Source: an uncultured Lachnospiraceae bacterium
GTDB lineage: Bacteria > Bacillota > Clostridia > Lachnospirales > Lachnospiraceae
Length of the DNA stretch: 32,924 nt
Direction: 5' to 3'
NCBI GenBank assembly: GCA_910576895.1
Contig: CAJTJZ010000002.1
Location: forward strand, 100,116 to 133,039
Positions 7,966 through 17,260 of this stretch are shown here, piece by piece. A model generated the notes under the pieces. That model saw only the letters and a program-made list of their open reading frames with translations. It had not been told where the DNA came from and made no database searches. Position 1 is the first letter of the stretch; every line of letters starts with the position of its first letter. The translations under genes and the position numbers were made by a program.

Positions 7966-8982
7966 TTACTTCTTTGCTTTTATTTTAGCAAAAATACTTT
8001 GTAGTACAATAAAGAATGTTAATAATAATGCAATGACTATTTTTGTCCACCAAGAAGATAATGTTCCTTGAAAACTGATAAATGATTCAATTGTTCCTTT
8101 AATCATAACACCAAAAAGACTTCCAAAAACATTACCAACACCACCTGTTAAAAGTGTACCACCGATAACAGCTCCTGCAATTGCTTCCATTTCAAAACCT
8201 TTTGCTTGTTCTACAAAACCTGCACAAGTATTTAAGCAAAATAAGATTCCTCCAATAGATACTAAAAATCCATCCAAAATATAGACCTGAAATTTTGTTC
8301 TTTTTACATTTAATCCCATTAATAATGCGGATTGCTGATTTCCTCCAACTGCATAGACATTACGCCCAAATTTTGTAAAACGAAGTACAATAAACATAAT
8401 GATTAAAACAAGGAATGCGATAATTACTGTTGGATAAACAAATGGATACATCATCACTCCATGACTATTCAAATTTCCGCCAAATGGAATATTAATTTTA
8501 TTATTTGCAATATTTAGAAACTTTTCATTAGAAATACTAATCATTTCGGTACTAATTACAGCCGTCATACCACGTCCAAAAAACATTCCCGCAAGTGTTA
8601 CAATAAATGGCTGGATATTTAGATAGGCTACTAAAAATCCCTGTACAGCACCAAAAATAATACCAACAATTAAAACAACCAAAATAGCAAGTTCCATGCT
8701 CATTCCTTTATTTTGCATAAGATCAGCTAATATCATACAATGTAATGCAACCATAGAACCAACGGAAATATCAATACCACCTGTAATCAATACCATTGTC
8801 ATAGAAACAGCAATCACAATGAGTCCTGCATTATTTGTAAATAAATTTAAAAATACTTGTGGTTTTGCAAAGCCATCATCATGAAATACAATTGTACCAA
8901 TCAAATACATTACAAAGAACATCACAATGGTAATCCATAACAGGAATTTATTTGTATCAATTTCTTTTAATTTCTGTTTCAT
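7966..8982 (-). CDS. yjfF: Sugar ABC transporter permease, YjfF type (galactofuranose-like)
   Basis: One of two membrane subunits of a CUT2-family importer. Seen: 338 residues, strongly hydrophobic with about eight to ten membrane segments; family motif MVLITGGIDISVGSMVAL (about 61-78) and GGTLLTGGVGNVFGSLFGV near the C-terminus. The C-terminal pattern F-x-G-TLSSWWTKI is characteristic of E. coli YjfF, as I recall that protein, and separates it from RbsC-type permeases. The start ATG lies 2 nt after the ytfT stop, with GGAGG upstream. Last gene of the operon; it ends at the bidirectional terminator. Confidence 0.92.
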   Translation of the reverse strand: MKQKLKEIDTNKFLLWITIVMFFVMYLIGTIVFHDDGFAKPQVFLNLFTNNAGLIVIAVSMTMVLITGGIDISVGSMVALHCMILADLMQNKGMSMELAILVVLIVGIIFGAVQGFLVAYLNIQPFIVTLAGMFFGRGMTAVISTEMISISNEKFLNIANNKINIPFGGNLNSHGVMMYPFVYPTVIIAFLVLIIMFIVLRFTKFGRNVYAVGGNQQSALLMGLNVKRTKFQVYILDGFLVSIGGILFCLNTCAGFVEQAKGFEMEAIAGAVIGGTLLTGGVGNVFGSLFGVMIKGTIESFISFQGTLSSWWTKIVIALLLTFFIVLQSIFAKIKAKK

Positions 8983-8984
8983 TC

Positions 8985-10040
8985 TTAAGCCGCCTCCTTT
9001 CCAGATCCTATCCGAGATTTTAAGCGGAAGAACATTTTCTTAAGTTCTGGTGATTGCAATGACACAATAATAACAACCACAATGGCTTTATAAACAGGAA
9101 GTACATCGGCGGATACACCCATGGAATATAATGTTGTTGTTAATGCCTGAATGGTATAAGCACCAATAATACTTCCAGCAAGAGAAAATTTACCGCCTGC
9201 CAAACTATTTCCGCCTAATGCAACAGCAAGAATCGCATCAAGTTCAATATTTAAACCAATATTATTTGCATCACAAGAATAAATTCTAGAGGATGCAACA
9301 ACACCAGCAATTCCTGCCATAAGCCCACAAATTGCATAGGTTAAAAATCGAATCGTCACTGGTTTTAAACCAACTAGTTTTGCTGCCTTTGCATTAATCC
9401 CTACTGTCTGAATATAAGTTCCAAGTGCTGTTTTCTTAAGAATCAGACTAACAATAACAATCATTAAAATAGCAATAAAAATTGGTGTTGGAACAGGGCA
9501 GATTCCAATTTTTGAACCAAGCACTTTATAGGAATCTACACGAATATAAGTATTTTGTCCTCCTGTAATTAATTGTGCAATACCACGTCCTGCTGTATAA
9601 AGAATCAAGGTAGCAACCATTGGCTGCACACCAAGCTGTGCTACTAAAAAACCATTCCAAATACCACAGATAAGAGAAACAAGAAGTCCTGCCAAAATAG
9701 CAATAATTAAGGGTGCTGCTAAAGAAGTAACTGCTTGTTGTCCGCCTGCACATATGTAAGTTACTACGGCTGCTGTTACTGCCATAATTGATCCAACGGA
9801 AATATCGGTACCACCAGAAGAAGATGCTACAAGTGTCATACCAATAGATAAAATAACAAGTTCACTGGCACGATTAATAATATCAATCATATATCCATAG
9901 AGAATCCCATTTTTAATTGTAATTACAAAAAAGGAATGTGTATAACTAACACTTACAAGCAATACAATCGCTAGGCACAACAGCGGCATAAATAAATGAT
10001 GTCCTGTTATCTTTTTTATATCTATTTTTTTCTCTTTCAT
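8985..10040 (-). CDS. ytfT: Sugar ABC transporter permease, YtfT type
   Basis: Second membrane subunit of the importer. Seen: 351 residues, multiple hydrophobic segments, motifs SIGMTLVASSSGGTDISVGS (about 66-85), VQPMVATLILYTAGRGIAQLI and LDAILAVALGGNSLAGG near the C-terminus. The last two match YtfT of the E. coli galactofuranose importer more closely than RbsC. Compared with the usual TGGIDLSVG, the motif has a two-residue change (SSGGTDISVG). Its ATG overlaps the ytfR stop by four bases (ATGA), indicating coupling with the ATPase gene. Basic C-terminal tail. Confidence 0.92.
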   Translation of the reverse strand: MKEKKIDIKKITGHHLFMPLLCLAIVLLVSVSYTHSFFVITIKNGILYGYMIDIINRASELVILSIGMTLVASSSGGTDISVGSIMAVTAAVVTYICAGGQQAVTSLAAPLIIAILAGLLVSLICGIWNGFLVAQLGVQPMVATLILYTAGRGIAQLITGGQNTYIRVDSYKVLGSKIGICPVPTPIFIAILMIVIVSLILKKTALGTYIQTVGINAKAAKLVGLKPVTIRFLTYAICGLMAGIAGVVASSRIYSCDANNIGLNIELDAILAVALGGNSLAGGKFSLAGSIIGAYTIQALTTTLYSMGVSADVLPVYKAIVVVIIVSLQSPELKKMFFRLKSRIGSGKEAA

Positions 10041-11557
10041 TCTCCTGCACCTCCCGCAATCGCTTTCATAATCTGATTTTGCGTCAATTCTTCTTCTCCA
10101 AGTTCTCCTACTTTCGCACCATCACGAAGAACAAGCATACGACTGCAAGTACGAATCATTTCTTCAATTTCAGAAGAAATAAACATAACGGTCATTCCCT
10201 GATCGGCAAGATCAAGTACAAGCTTTTGAATTTCTGTTTTTGTACCAATATCAATTCCTCTTGTTGGTTCATCTAAAATTAAGAAATCAGGATTAGTAAG
10301 AAGCCATCTTCCAATAATTACCTTTTGCTGATTACCACCAGAAAGCTGTTTAATTGGAGTCTCTCTGCTTGCTGTCTTTACTTGAAGCTTTGCAATATAT
10401 TCATCTGCAAATTTTTCCTGATCGGCACGATTAATTAAATGGAACATACCACGTTTTGCCTGTAAAGCAATAATAATATTTTCTCTTACCGATAAGTCAG
10501 CAATAATTCCTTCTGCCTTTCTATCCTCTGGAAGATATGCCATTCCTGCATGAATTGCATCAAGCGGTGCATTGACTAAAAGTTTTTGTCCTTTAAATTT
10601 AAGTTCTCCACTATCTGGCTTATCTGCACCATAAATTGTTCGTACAAGTTCCGAACGTCCCGATCCAAGTAGTCCTGTAAGACCTACGACTTCTCCTTTA
10701 TTAATAATAACATCATATGGCTTAATTGTGCCTGTATGACCTAGTCCCTTTGCTTCAATTAAAACTTCTTTCTTTCCACCTTCTTCTTTCTTATGTGCCT
10801 CCTTAATATCTGCCAAATCATCAAAATCCTTGCCCATCATTTTTGCTACTAATTGCACTCTTGGCAAATCTTCTACTGTATATTCTCCAACTAAAGTACC
10901 ATTACGAAGCACTGTAATTCGATTACATACCCGATATACCTGCTCTAAAAAGTGCGTAACAAAAATAATACCAACACCTTTTTTTTGTAATCGTTCCATT
11001 AAGACAAATAATTTTTCTACTTCACTATCATCTAAAGAAGAAGTTGGTTCATCTAATATTAAAACTTTACAATCCATAGCAACAGCTCTTGCAATTGCTA
11101 TCATTTGCTGAAGTGCTAAGGAATAATTATCTAGTCTTTTTGTAACATCAATATGAATATCAAGTTCTTCTAATATTTTCTTTGATTCCTTATTCATAGT
11201 ACCCCAGTCAATCAAACCTAATTTTCTTGGCTCTCGCCCAATAAATAAATTCTCTGACACACTTAAATTTGGACAAAGATTGACTTCTTGATATACAGTA
11301 CTAATACCATTTTTTTGAGCATCTTGTGGAGAACGATTAATAATTGTTCCTTCTTTTCCCTGAATACGAATTTCCCCTGTTTCAAACTCTTCTACGCCTG
11401 TTAATACTTTAATTAATGTAGATTTTCCTGCTCCATTCTCTCCCATAAGAGCATGAATTTCTCCTTTTCTAAGAGTAAAATCTACATTAGATAATGCTTT
11501 CACACCGGGAAAATTTTTATAAATATGTCGCATTTCTAATACAACATTTTGTTCCAT
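10037..11557 (-). CDS. ytfR: Sugar ABC transporter ATP-binding protein, YtfR/RbsA/MglA type
   Basis: Double-ATPase energising the importer. Seen: 506 residues in two ABC halves. The first has Walker A GENGAGKST (about 40), a degenerate signature YSLALQQM and Walker B LILDEPTSS. The second has a modified Walker A GLLGSGRSE, a good signature LSGGNQQKV and Walker B LILDEPTRG. This asymmetry is normal for CUT2 ATPases. I chose ATG 11557 because an AGGAG lies 8 bases upstream; a GTG at 11564-11566 would directly abut that site. Preceded by a 158-nt gap after the binding-protein gene. Confidence 0.94.
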   Translation of the reverse strand: MEQNVVLEMRHIYKNFPGVKALSNVDFTLRKGEIHALMGENGAGKSTLIKVLTGVEEFETGEIRIQGKEGTIINRSPQDAQKNGISTVYQEVNLCPNLSVSENLFIGREPRKLGLIDWGTMNKESKKILEELDIHIDVTKRLDNYSLALQQMIAIARAVAMDCKVLILDEPTSSLDDSEVEKLFVLMERLQKKGVGIIFVTHFLEQVYRVCNRITVLRNGTLVGEYTVEDLPRVQLVAKMMGKDFDDLADIKEAHKKEEGGKKEVLIEAKGLGHTGTIKPYDVIINKGEVVGLTGLLGSGRSELVRTIYGADKPDSGELKFKGQKLLVNAPLDAIHAGMAYLPEDRKAEGIIADLSVRENIIIALQAKRGMFHLINRADQEKFADEYIAKLQVKTASRETPIKQLSGGNQQKVIIGRWLLTNPDFLILDEPTRGIDIGTKTEIQKLVLDLADQGMTVMFISSEIEEMIRTCSRMLVLRDGAKVGELGEEELTQNQIMKAIAGGAGE

Positions 11558-11715
11558 TTTCTTCACTCCTTTCTATTTTTCTATTATAAATTTCACCAAA
11601 AAAGCAATCTATTATCACTTTGAAGTAGCATTAAGAAGAAATGAGGAGAATTATGAATTCCCCCCATTCAACAACACAATTAGGTCTTATCAAGCAAAGT
11701 TTCCTTTTTATTTGA

Positions 11716-12840
11716 TTAATAAGCTCTTCCATCAATAACTTCTTGCGTCACTGTGGTGACATCAAAAGAATCATCTCCTACTGTAATTGATGTTACTTCA
11801 TCTCCTGCCGCAAAAATTTCTTCCTCTACATATTGCTGCTTTTCTACTTCATTTCCTGCTTCCAAAGCCTTAATAATTTCTTCTACTCTTGGTCCATGTA
11901 ATGGATTACATTCTGTATTGCATACAATTTTTCCAGATAATACATCTGTCATACCTGCATTTGTACTATCAAAGGACATGACAAGCACTTCTCCTTTGGA
12001 AAGATCTGTACCTACCGTATATCCAGCCGATGTTAATGCATCAATTGCTCCAAAAGCTTCATTATCATTTTCACAATATACGACATTAATTTTATCGCCA
12101 TATTGCTTAATAAAGGATTCCATAACTTCTTGACCTTTTGCCTGTGTAAATTCTCCTGATTGCTGTGCAAGTAATGTCCATCCTTCATTTGCTTCTACTG
12201 CTTCTTCTAAACCTTGACTTCTTCCAATCTGAGCAGAAGCACCAATAGTACCTTGAATATCTACAATATTTAATTCCTTTACTCCTTGTGCATCTGCATA
12301 AGCTTTCAGCCATGCACAAGCTTTATCACCTTCCAGTTTAAAGTTAGATCCTACCCATGCAGTATAAAGAGAATCATCTGATACCTCTACCATACGGTCA
12401 ACAATAATCAGCGGAATTCCTGCATCCTTTACTTCTTTCAGTACGGTATCCCATCCAGTTTCTGTAACAGGTGCTAATACAATATACTTTACGTCTTGCT
12501 CAATAAAGGAACGAATTGCTTTAATTTGATTTTCCTGCTTTTGCTGTGCATCATCAAATTTTAAAGTATATCCTTTATCCTCAGAAAATGTACTTTTCAT
12601 AGATTCTGTGTTTGCTGTTCTCCAATCAGACTCTGCACCAACTTGGGAAAAACCAATGACAATTCCAGAATCAGAACCTCCAGAATTCTCTGGACTATCA
12701 TCTCCTGTATTCTCATTTCCCCCCGTTTGGCTTGTTGGAATATCATTCTTTCCATCCTTTGCAGAATCACCTCCACAACCTGCCAAAGTAGTGACTGTAA
12801 GGGTTGCACACATTAATGCAGCTAAAAATTTTTTCTTCAT
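11716..12840 (-). CDS. ytfQ: Sugar ABC transporter substrate-binding lipoprotein, YtfQ type
   Basis: Extracellular sugar-binding protein. Seen: 374 residues; lipoprotein signal peptide with lipobox LAGC (Cys22), then a Gly/Asp/Asn/Ser-rich linker to about residue 58. The mature part starts VIGFSQVGAESDWRTANTES and continues with QQKQENQIKAIRSFI, IVLAPVTETGWDTVL and DRMVEV, a run of motifs I recognise from E. coli YtfQ, which binds galactofuranose. A strong AGGAGG ribosome site precedes the ATG. Known: YtfQ-YtfR-YtfT-YjfF import D-galactofuranose. The exact sugar here is an inference from family, since no catabolic enzyme is adjacent. Confidence 0.92.
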   Translation of the reverse strand: MKKKFLAALMCATLTVTTLAGCGGDSAKDGKNDIPTSQTGGNENTGDDSPENSGGSDSGIVIGFSQVGAESDWRTANTESMKSTFSEDKGYTLKFDDAQQKQENQIKAIRSFIEQDVKYIVLAPVTETGWDTVLKEVKDAGIPLIIVDRMVEVSDDSLYTAWVGSNFKLEGDKACAWLKAYADAQGVKELNIVDIQGTIGASAQIGRSQGLEEAVEANEGWTLLAQQSGEFTQAKGQEVMESFIKQYGDKINVVYCENDNEAFGAIDALTSAGYTVGTDLSKGEVLVMSFDSTNAGMTDVLSGKIVCNTECNPLHGPRVEEIIKALEAGNEVEKQQYVEEEIFAAGDEVTSITVGDDSFDVTTVTQEVIDGRAY

Positions 12841-12877
12841 AAAAAAACCTCCTCTATGTTTTTTTTTGATATGTTAT

Positions 12878-12883
12878 ATTATA
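12878..12883 (-). promoter_or_regulatory. Likely -10 box of the transporter promoter
   Basis: TATAAT on the minus strand, about 38 bases before the ytfQ ATG, in the gap after the regulator's terminator. No recognisable -35 lies at 16-18 bases, which fits a promoter needing an activator such as the adjacent AraC-type regulator. Confidence 0.5.
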
Positions 12884-12951
12884 TTGATATTTCACAAAAA
12901 TTCGATAGATTTTGTTCTTCAATTTGTGCGTTTTTTTTCTTTTTACATAAT

Positions 12952-12986
12952 AAAAATCGTAAAATAGGGAAAATTTTACGATTTTT
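12952..12986 (-). terminator. Terminator of the response-regulator gene
   Basis: A perfect 14-bp stem, 12952-12965 with 12973-12986, and a seven-base loop, starting 6 bases after the regulator stop. Read on the minus strand it ends in ATTTTT. It separates the kinase-regulator unit from the transporter genes. Confidence 0.7.
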
Positions 12987-12992
12987 GTTCAT

Positions 12993-14606
12993 TTATTTCC
13001 GTTTTCTGTACTCTTTTGTCGTACAACCCTGTGTCTTTTTAAATAAAAAGCTAAAATAATGCGAATCTTTATAACCAACATCATAAGCAATTTCCGAAGC
13101 TTTTTTATTTGTAGTCATTAAAAGCTCTTTTGCTTTTTTCATTCGCAGTTCTGTTACATATTCAATAAAGGTTTTTCCCATTTCCTGACTGAAAATGGTA
13201 CTAAAATAATTGGAACTAACATTTACATGAGCTGCTACTGTATTTAATGAAATATCCTCTTGATTATAATTTTCTTCAATATATTCCTTTGCTTTCTCTA
13301 AAACTTGGCCAAATTTTTTTCTGGAAATTTGATCACGAAGTTTAATAGAACTTGTTAAAACCTTTTTAAAATATTCCTTTACTTTATCTAATGTAGTAAA
13401 TAATCGAACAACATCATTAATATCACTATATTGATCCGTAACATCATCAATTCCATATCCAATTTCTTCTAAAAAAGATACGACACAAAAATAAATATCC
13501 ATTGTAATATATTGCAGAAAAATCACAGACTGCACATTTTGACTGCCCATACATCCAAAATACTCCGTAATAAAATGTGGAACTTCATCCACTGCTCCCA
13601 TATGAAGAAAACTATTTACAATCTTTCGATCAATGCGATTAATATCTATGGAATGAATATCCATAGGATTTCCTTTTGGAATTTTAGACAAATTGTTATT
13701 ATCAAAAATAGCACTTTCTTTTTGCATATAACGATGAGAAAATGCACGATTTGCATCATTATAAGAATCTCCAAGCTGCCGCAAACGATTTACATAACTT
13801 CCAACCCCTATAAAATATTCTGCTTCTGGATACTTTTTTACAATTTCTACTATTTTCTTTAAATTACGTTCTGTTTTTTCTGCTAATTCTTCTTGTCTAT
13901 CCCCCATAGCAAGAATTGCCATACCTTCTGTTCCCCGATCAAAATCATACCATCCTTCTTCTTTTGAAAACATCTGATTAATCTCCCATAACACGGTATT
14001 TTGATATTCTGAATAACTTTCCGCCTTTCCACCTGTTGTATCAATAAAACATAAAATCACCTGATACCAAGAAGCAGATAATTCCATTCCAAGCTCTTTT
14101 CCTTTTTCCAAAATTTCTGACATTGGTAATTCATTTCCTATCATTTTTCGAAAAAACATCTGCTTTTCTAATGTTCTGCGTTCTTTTCTTACTTCCTCTG
14201 TTAAATCAATATATTCCAGTTCCTTTCGGCTTTTTTCAATAGCATCTACTTCTCTTCGGATAGATTCTAAAAGTTTTTTTGATGTGATTGGTTTTAAAAG
14301 ATACTCTGTTACATTTAATCTTAATGCCTTTTGTGCATAAGAAAATTCATCATAACCACTTAAAATAATAATTTTCATATCGGGAAAATCCTTACGAACT
14401 AGCTCTGTCAACTCAAGCCCATCCATAAATGGCATTTTTATATCGGTAATTAAAATATCAGGCTTTAATTTTTGAATTTGCGGATAAGCCAGTTCTCCAT
14501 CACTTGCTTCTCCAACAAATTCAATTCCCTCTGCTTCCCAATCAATATTATTTTTTATTCCAGTTCTCATAATAATCTCATCTTCTACTAAAAATAATTT
14601 TATCAT
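12993..14606 (-). CDS. Two-component response regulator, YesN/AraC type
   Basis: DNA-binding regulator partnered with the kinase encoded upstream. Seen: 537 residues. Receiver domain 1-120 with acidic pocket VEDE (7-10), phosphoacceptor Asp55 in TDIKMPFMDG and the conserved Lys in LLKPITS. A long middle region (about 125-430) with helical character follows. The C-terminal 100 residues are two AraC helix-turn-helix motifs (SLNTVAAHVNVSSNYFSTIF and ASEIAYDVGYKDSHYFSFLF). The gap to the kinase stop is 15 nt, with GGGAG as ribosome site. Neighbouring position and the weak transporter promoter suggest that it activates ytfQRT-yjfF. That target is inferred. Confidence 0.93.
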   Translation of the reverse strand: MIKLFLVEDEIIMRTGIKNNIDWEAEGIEFVGEASDGELAYPQIQKLKPDILITDIKMPFMDGLELTELVRKDFPDMKIIILSGYDEFSYAQKALRLNVTEYLLKPITSKKLLESIRREVDAIEKSRKELEYIDLTEEVRKERRTLEKQMFFRKMIGNELPMSEILEKGKELGMELSASWYQVILCFIDTTGGKAESYSEYQNTVLWEINQMFSKEEGWYDFDRGTEGMAILAMGDRQEELAEKTERNLKKIVEIVKKYPEAEYFIGVGSYVNRLRQLGDSYNDANRAFSHRYMQKESAIFDNNNLSKIPKGNPMDIHSIDINRIDRKIVNSFLHMGAVDEVPHFITEYFGCMGSQNVQSVIFLQYITMDIYFCVVSFLEEIGYGIDDVTDQYSDINDVVRLFTTLDKVKEYFKKVLTSSIKLRDQISRKKFGQVLEKAKEYIEENYNQEDISLNTVAAHVNVSSNYFSTIFSQEMGKTFIEYVTELRMKKAKELLMTTNKKASEIAYDVGYKDSHYFSFLFKKTQGCTTKEYRKRK

Positions 14607-14621
14607 TGTTTTTCTCCCTAA

Positions 14622-16067
14622 TTATATTTCCATCTCTTTTTTTCCTGCTTTTGGAAGATAAATCTCTACAAAAGTCCCTTTTCCATAAGTGCTATTTATT
14701 TCTAAATGATATTCCGATCCAAATCGCAATCGCAGTCGCTCATTTACATTATAAATACCATAAGAATCATTATGTCGTTTTGCTTCTGGTAACATCATAC
14801 TACGAATCTGCAAAAGTCGTTCTTCTCTCATACCAATTCCATTATCTTCTACAAAAAGTATCATATAATCCTTTTCCTCCCTGCTTCCTATCTTTATCAT
14901 GCCCTGCCCTCGTTTCTTTTTAATTCCATGATATAATGCATTTTCTACTAAAGGCTGTAATGTAATTTTAGGAATACAATACTGACATGCTTTTTCAGAT
15001 AAATTAATTTCATATTGTAAAATATCTTGATAACGTACTTGTTGAATTTTTAAATAACTCTCCACATGAAGAAGTTCGTCTTCTACAAGAATTAAATCAT
15101 TTCCATGATTAAGTGCCGCACGAAAAAAATTAGAAATCTGTACAACTTCTTTTTGCTTTTCTGACTCCGCAAGCCATACAATCGTATCTAATGTATTATA
15201 AAGAAAATGCGGATTAATCTGTGACTGTAATACTTCTAACTCGGCTTCTCTAAGGCGAATCTGTTTTAATCGATCACGTTCGATTAAAGTACTAATCTGA
15301 TCAATCATACTATTGAGGGAATCGCTTAATTTTTTTACTTCTGCTCCTGTCTTTAGTTCCGAACGTACTTTTAGATCTCCACCTGCAATCCGTTCTGTTA
15401 ATTTTTGAAGATATAAAATAGGCTTTGTTACACTTTTTGATACTAAAAATGCCGCAATAATCACATAAAAAATAGCGATAAGAATAAAACAACCACTTAA
15501 AAAAAACATCTGTCTTGCCGATTGTTCCATTGCCTTACGAACATTTGCAATTGCTCTTGTTTCATTATGCAAAATCTCCAAAATATTTTCCCGTATTAAA
15601 GAAGTAACTACTTTTACATCATTTTCCCAAATATGAATATTATCATCATATTTTCCGCCTGCCACAATATTATCCTCTAAAACATAGGTATATTTTCGCA
15701 GTTTTTCCAGATATTTTAAATTTTGCCCAATCAATTCTACATTATCTTTATCTTCCTGTGATAAATTAATACTTTGTAAAATAGTTTCTGCCTGTTCAAT
15801 ATCTTTAATCACATCTGCTTTTTCCACTGTTAAATTTCCAACAACCATAAGATATATTTTATAATCATAATCTTTTTTAAAATCAAGACTAAAGTCACTA
15901 ACAATCGATGCATTGCTAACTAAACTGGCATATTTACTATTATAATGAAAAATATAATATGCCCAAGAGGATAATAAAATAATAAATGGAATACAAACAC
16001 CTATAAAAGTAACAAAAATACGTGTTGTTAATTTTAAATTTTGAAATCCATTTTTCAATTTTTCCAT
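14622..16067 (-). CDS. Sensor histidine kinase, YesM/LytS type
   Basis: Membrane sensor that phosphorylates the adjacent regulator. Seen: 481 residues; membrane segment 16-39, an extracytoplasmic region 40-186 with no motif I recognise, membrane segment 187-209, HAMP 210-262, then the His-kinase motif QSQINPHFLYN with His287, the N-box LVENALYHG (about 373-381), DNGIGM (408-413) and YGIYNVNERLRLRFG. These are standard for the YesM group, which usually senses sugars, sometimes through the cognate binding protein. AAAGGAG precedes ATG 16067. Promoter at 16103-16131. Whether the outer region contacts the YtfQ-type lipoprotein is open. Confidence 0.94.
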   Translation of the reverse strand: MEKLKNGFQNLKLTTRIFVTFIGVCIPFIILLSSWAYYIFHYNSKYASLVSNASIVSDFSLDFKKDYDYKIYLMVVGNLTVEKADVIKDIEQAETILQSINLSQEDKDNVELIGQNLKYLEKLRKYTYVLEDNIVAGGKYDDNIHIWENDVKVVTSLIRENILEILHNETRAIANVRKAMEQSARQMFFLSGCFILIAIFYVIIAAFLVSKSVTKPILYLQKLTERIAGGDLKVRSELKTGAEVKKLSDSLNSMIDQISTLIERDRLKQIRLREAELEVLQSQINPHFLYNTLDTIVWLAESEKQKEVVQISNFFRAALNHGNDLILVEDELLHVESYLKIQQVRYQDILQYEINLSEKACQYCIPKITLQPLVENALYHGIKKKRGQGMIKIGSREEKDYMILFVEDNGIGMREERLLQIRSMMLPEAKRHNDSYGIYNVNERLRLRFGSEYHLEINSTYGKGTFVEIYLPKAGKKEMEI

Positions 16068-16102
16068 ATAAATTGAAACTCCTTTCTTTTTAATCTAATC
16101 TT

Positions 16103-16131
16103 ACTATAATGTGAAAATAGCCTAAAATCAA
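16103..16131 (-). promoter_or_regulatory. Promoter for the kinase-regulator pair
   Basis: On the minus strand: -35 TTGATT (16131-16126), 17-base spacer, -10 TATAGT (16108-16103). It lies 36 nt upstream of the kinase ATG, giving a short leader. This makes the two-component genes independent of the unknown gene upstream. Confidence 0.7.
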
Positions 16132-16236
16132 TATAAATATCTTTAGATTTTTGCAAAAAAATAAGACTGTCACAGTAAGAATAAGAAACACTATGGTATC
16201 TTTTCTTCCTACTATAACAATCTTTTTTTCCCATTC

Positions 16237-17151
16237 TTAGTATTTCATCCAATCCATTGCCAGACCCTTATAACCACATTTTGGACATTGATAGATTCCA
16301 TAATAATATGGTACTTTCCATTCTTCTTCAATTCCAAACATATGTATTAAATTACAAAACCAAAGATAGGTATCCTCAAAGCTCTTTCCATCCCATTTTC
16401 CAAGAACAGATTCTGCGGGAACTATCATCTTTTCTAATATTTCTTTATCTGAAATACTATCAATTTCTATCTCACCATCAAAATAATCACAATTTGGACA
16501 AGTAAAACTTACTTGCTCCCAATTTCCACCAATCAAGGTATACGCCTTTTCCTTATCACCAAAAATAGCCATCAAACTTGTGCAAAAATATTTTAAATCC
16601 ATTTTATCTTCCTTTTTTAGCTTCTCCATATTTTGCTGTAAAAATTCTTTTGCCATCTCCTTTAAAAGTTCAGTACTTAATTCATAACTTTCTAAAATAT
16701 TTTTTGGCAGCTCTTCCTTATTTGGATTAAAATAAGGAATATCCGTAGATAGCATAAGTCCTGTCTGTATAATAATCTGAAACTGCCATTTAAAATCATT
16801 CTCTCGTTTCTTTTTTTCCAAAAATAATAAAAGATATGGCATAGCTAAATAGGTAGCATCATAAAAAGAAAGCTGATGTAATAAATTTTCACATAAATTA
16901 TCAAAATTAATCCATGCATCTTCCTTTTCCTCAAAATCCAATCGCCGAATTTTTTCCATCTCTGGCAAGGATTCTTTTGGACAAAATAAAAATGCCACAT
17001 CCTCTCTAACATCACCATAAGCACCCGTATATTCTTCCCAAAGCTTTGATGTAAACGCAATTGGATGCAATCGCTCTCGAAGTTCTGACATCTCTTCTAA
17101 AGAATTTTCAATTTGTTCTCTCCATATCTGTGCTTGTTCTCTTTCTGTCAT
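16237..17151 (-). CDS. Hypothetical protein with two CxxC pairs; weak resemblance to HEAT-like immunity proteins
   Basis: I do not recognise a named family. Seen: 304 residues, no signal peptide or membrane segment, an acidic Glu/Lys-rich N-terminus. Near residue 38 is LWEEYTGAYGDVREDVAFL and near 89 LCENLLHQLSFYDATYLAMPYLLLFLE. These recall a pattern (W-x-x-Y-x-HAYG...D-x-P, then N-x-x-HQ-x-x-x-Y-x-AT-x-x-x-P-x-L) found in HEAT-repeat-like proteins near polymorphic toxins. That is memory-based and tentative. Two CxxC pairs (TCPNCDYFDG about 224 and YQCPKCGYKG about 291) may bind zinc; the last is ten residues from the end. AAGGAGG precedes ATG 17151. It sits directly downstream of a long inverted repeat and is flanked by unrelated genes. 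Confidence 0.7.
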   Translation of the reverse strand: MTEREQAQIWREQIENSLEEMSELRERLHPIAFTSKLWEEYTGAYGDVREDVAFLFCPKESLPEMEKIRRLDFEEKEDAWINFDNLCENLLHQLSFYDATYLAMPYLLLFLEKKKRENDFKWQFQIIIQTGLMLSTDIPYFNPNKEELPKNILESYELSTELLKEMAKEFLQQNMEKLKKEDKMDLKYFCTSLMAIFGDKEKAYTLIGGNWEQVSFTCPNCDYFDGEIEIDSISDKEILEKMIVPAESVLGKWDGKSFEDTYLWFCNLIHMFGIEEEWKVPYYYGIYQCPKCGYKGLAMDWMKY

Positions 17152-17164
17152 CTTTTTCCTCCTT

Positions 17165-17253
17165 AGGAACTGTTAAAGAATTAATCTTCGTATCTGACTT
17201 GTCTAAATCTTCTTATGCTGCGTCATCTGCAAAGTTAATTCTTAACAGTTCCT
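17165..17253. repeat. 89-bp element with 19-bp inverted ends (MITE-like or large hairpin)
   Basis: Left arm 17165-17184 (AGGAACTGTTAA-A-GAATTAA) and right arm 17235-17253 (TTAATTCTTAACAGTTCCT) are inverted repeats of 19 bp with one bulged A. They enclose 50 bases without an obvious gene. On the minus strand it begins 7 bases after the helicase stop and ends just before the SD of the unknown gene. It could be a small mobile element, a terminator-like structure or a leader hairpin. I cannot see target-site duplications with confidence. Confidence 0.65.
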
Positions 17254-17260
17254 TATTTTA

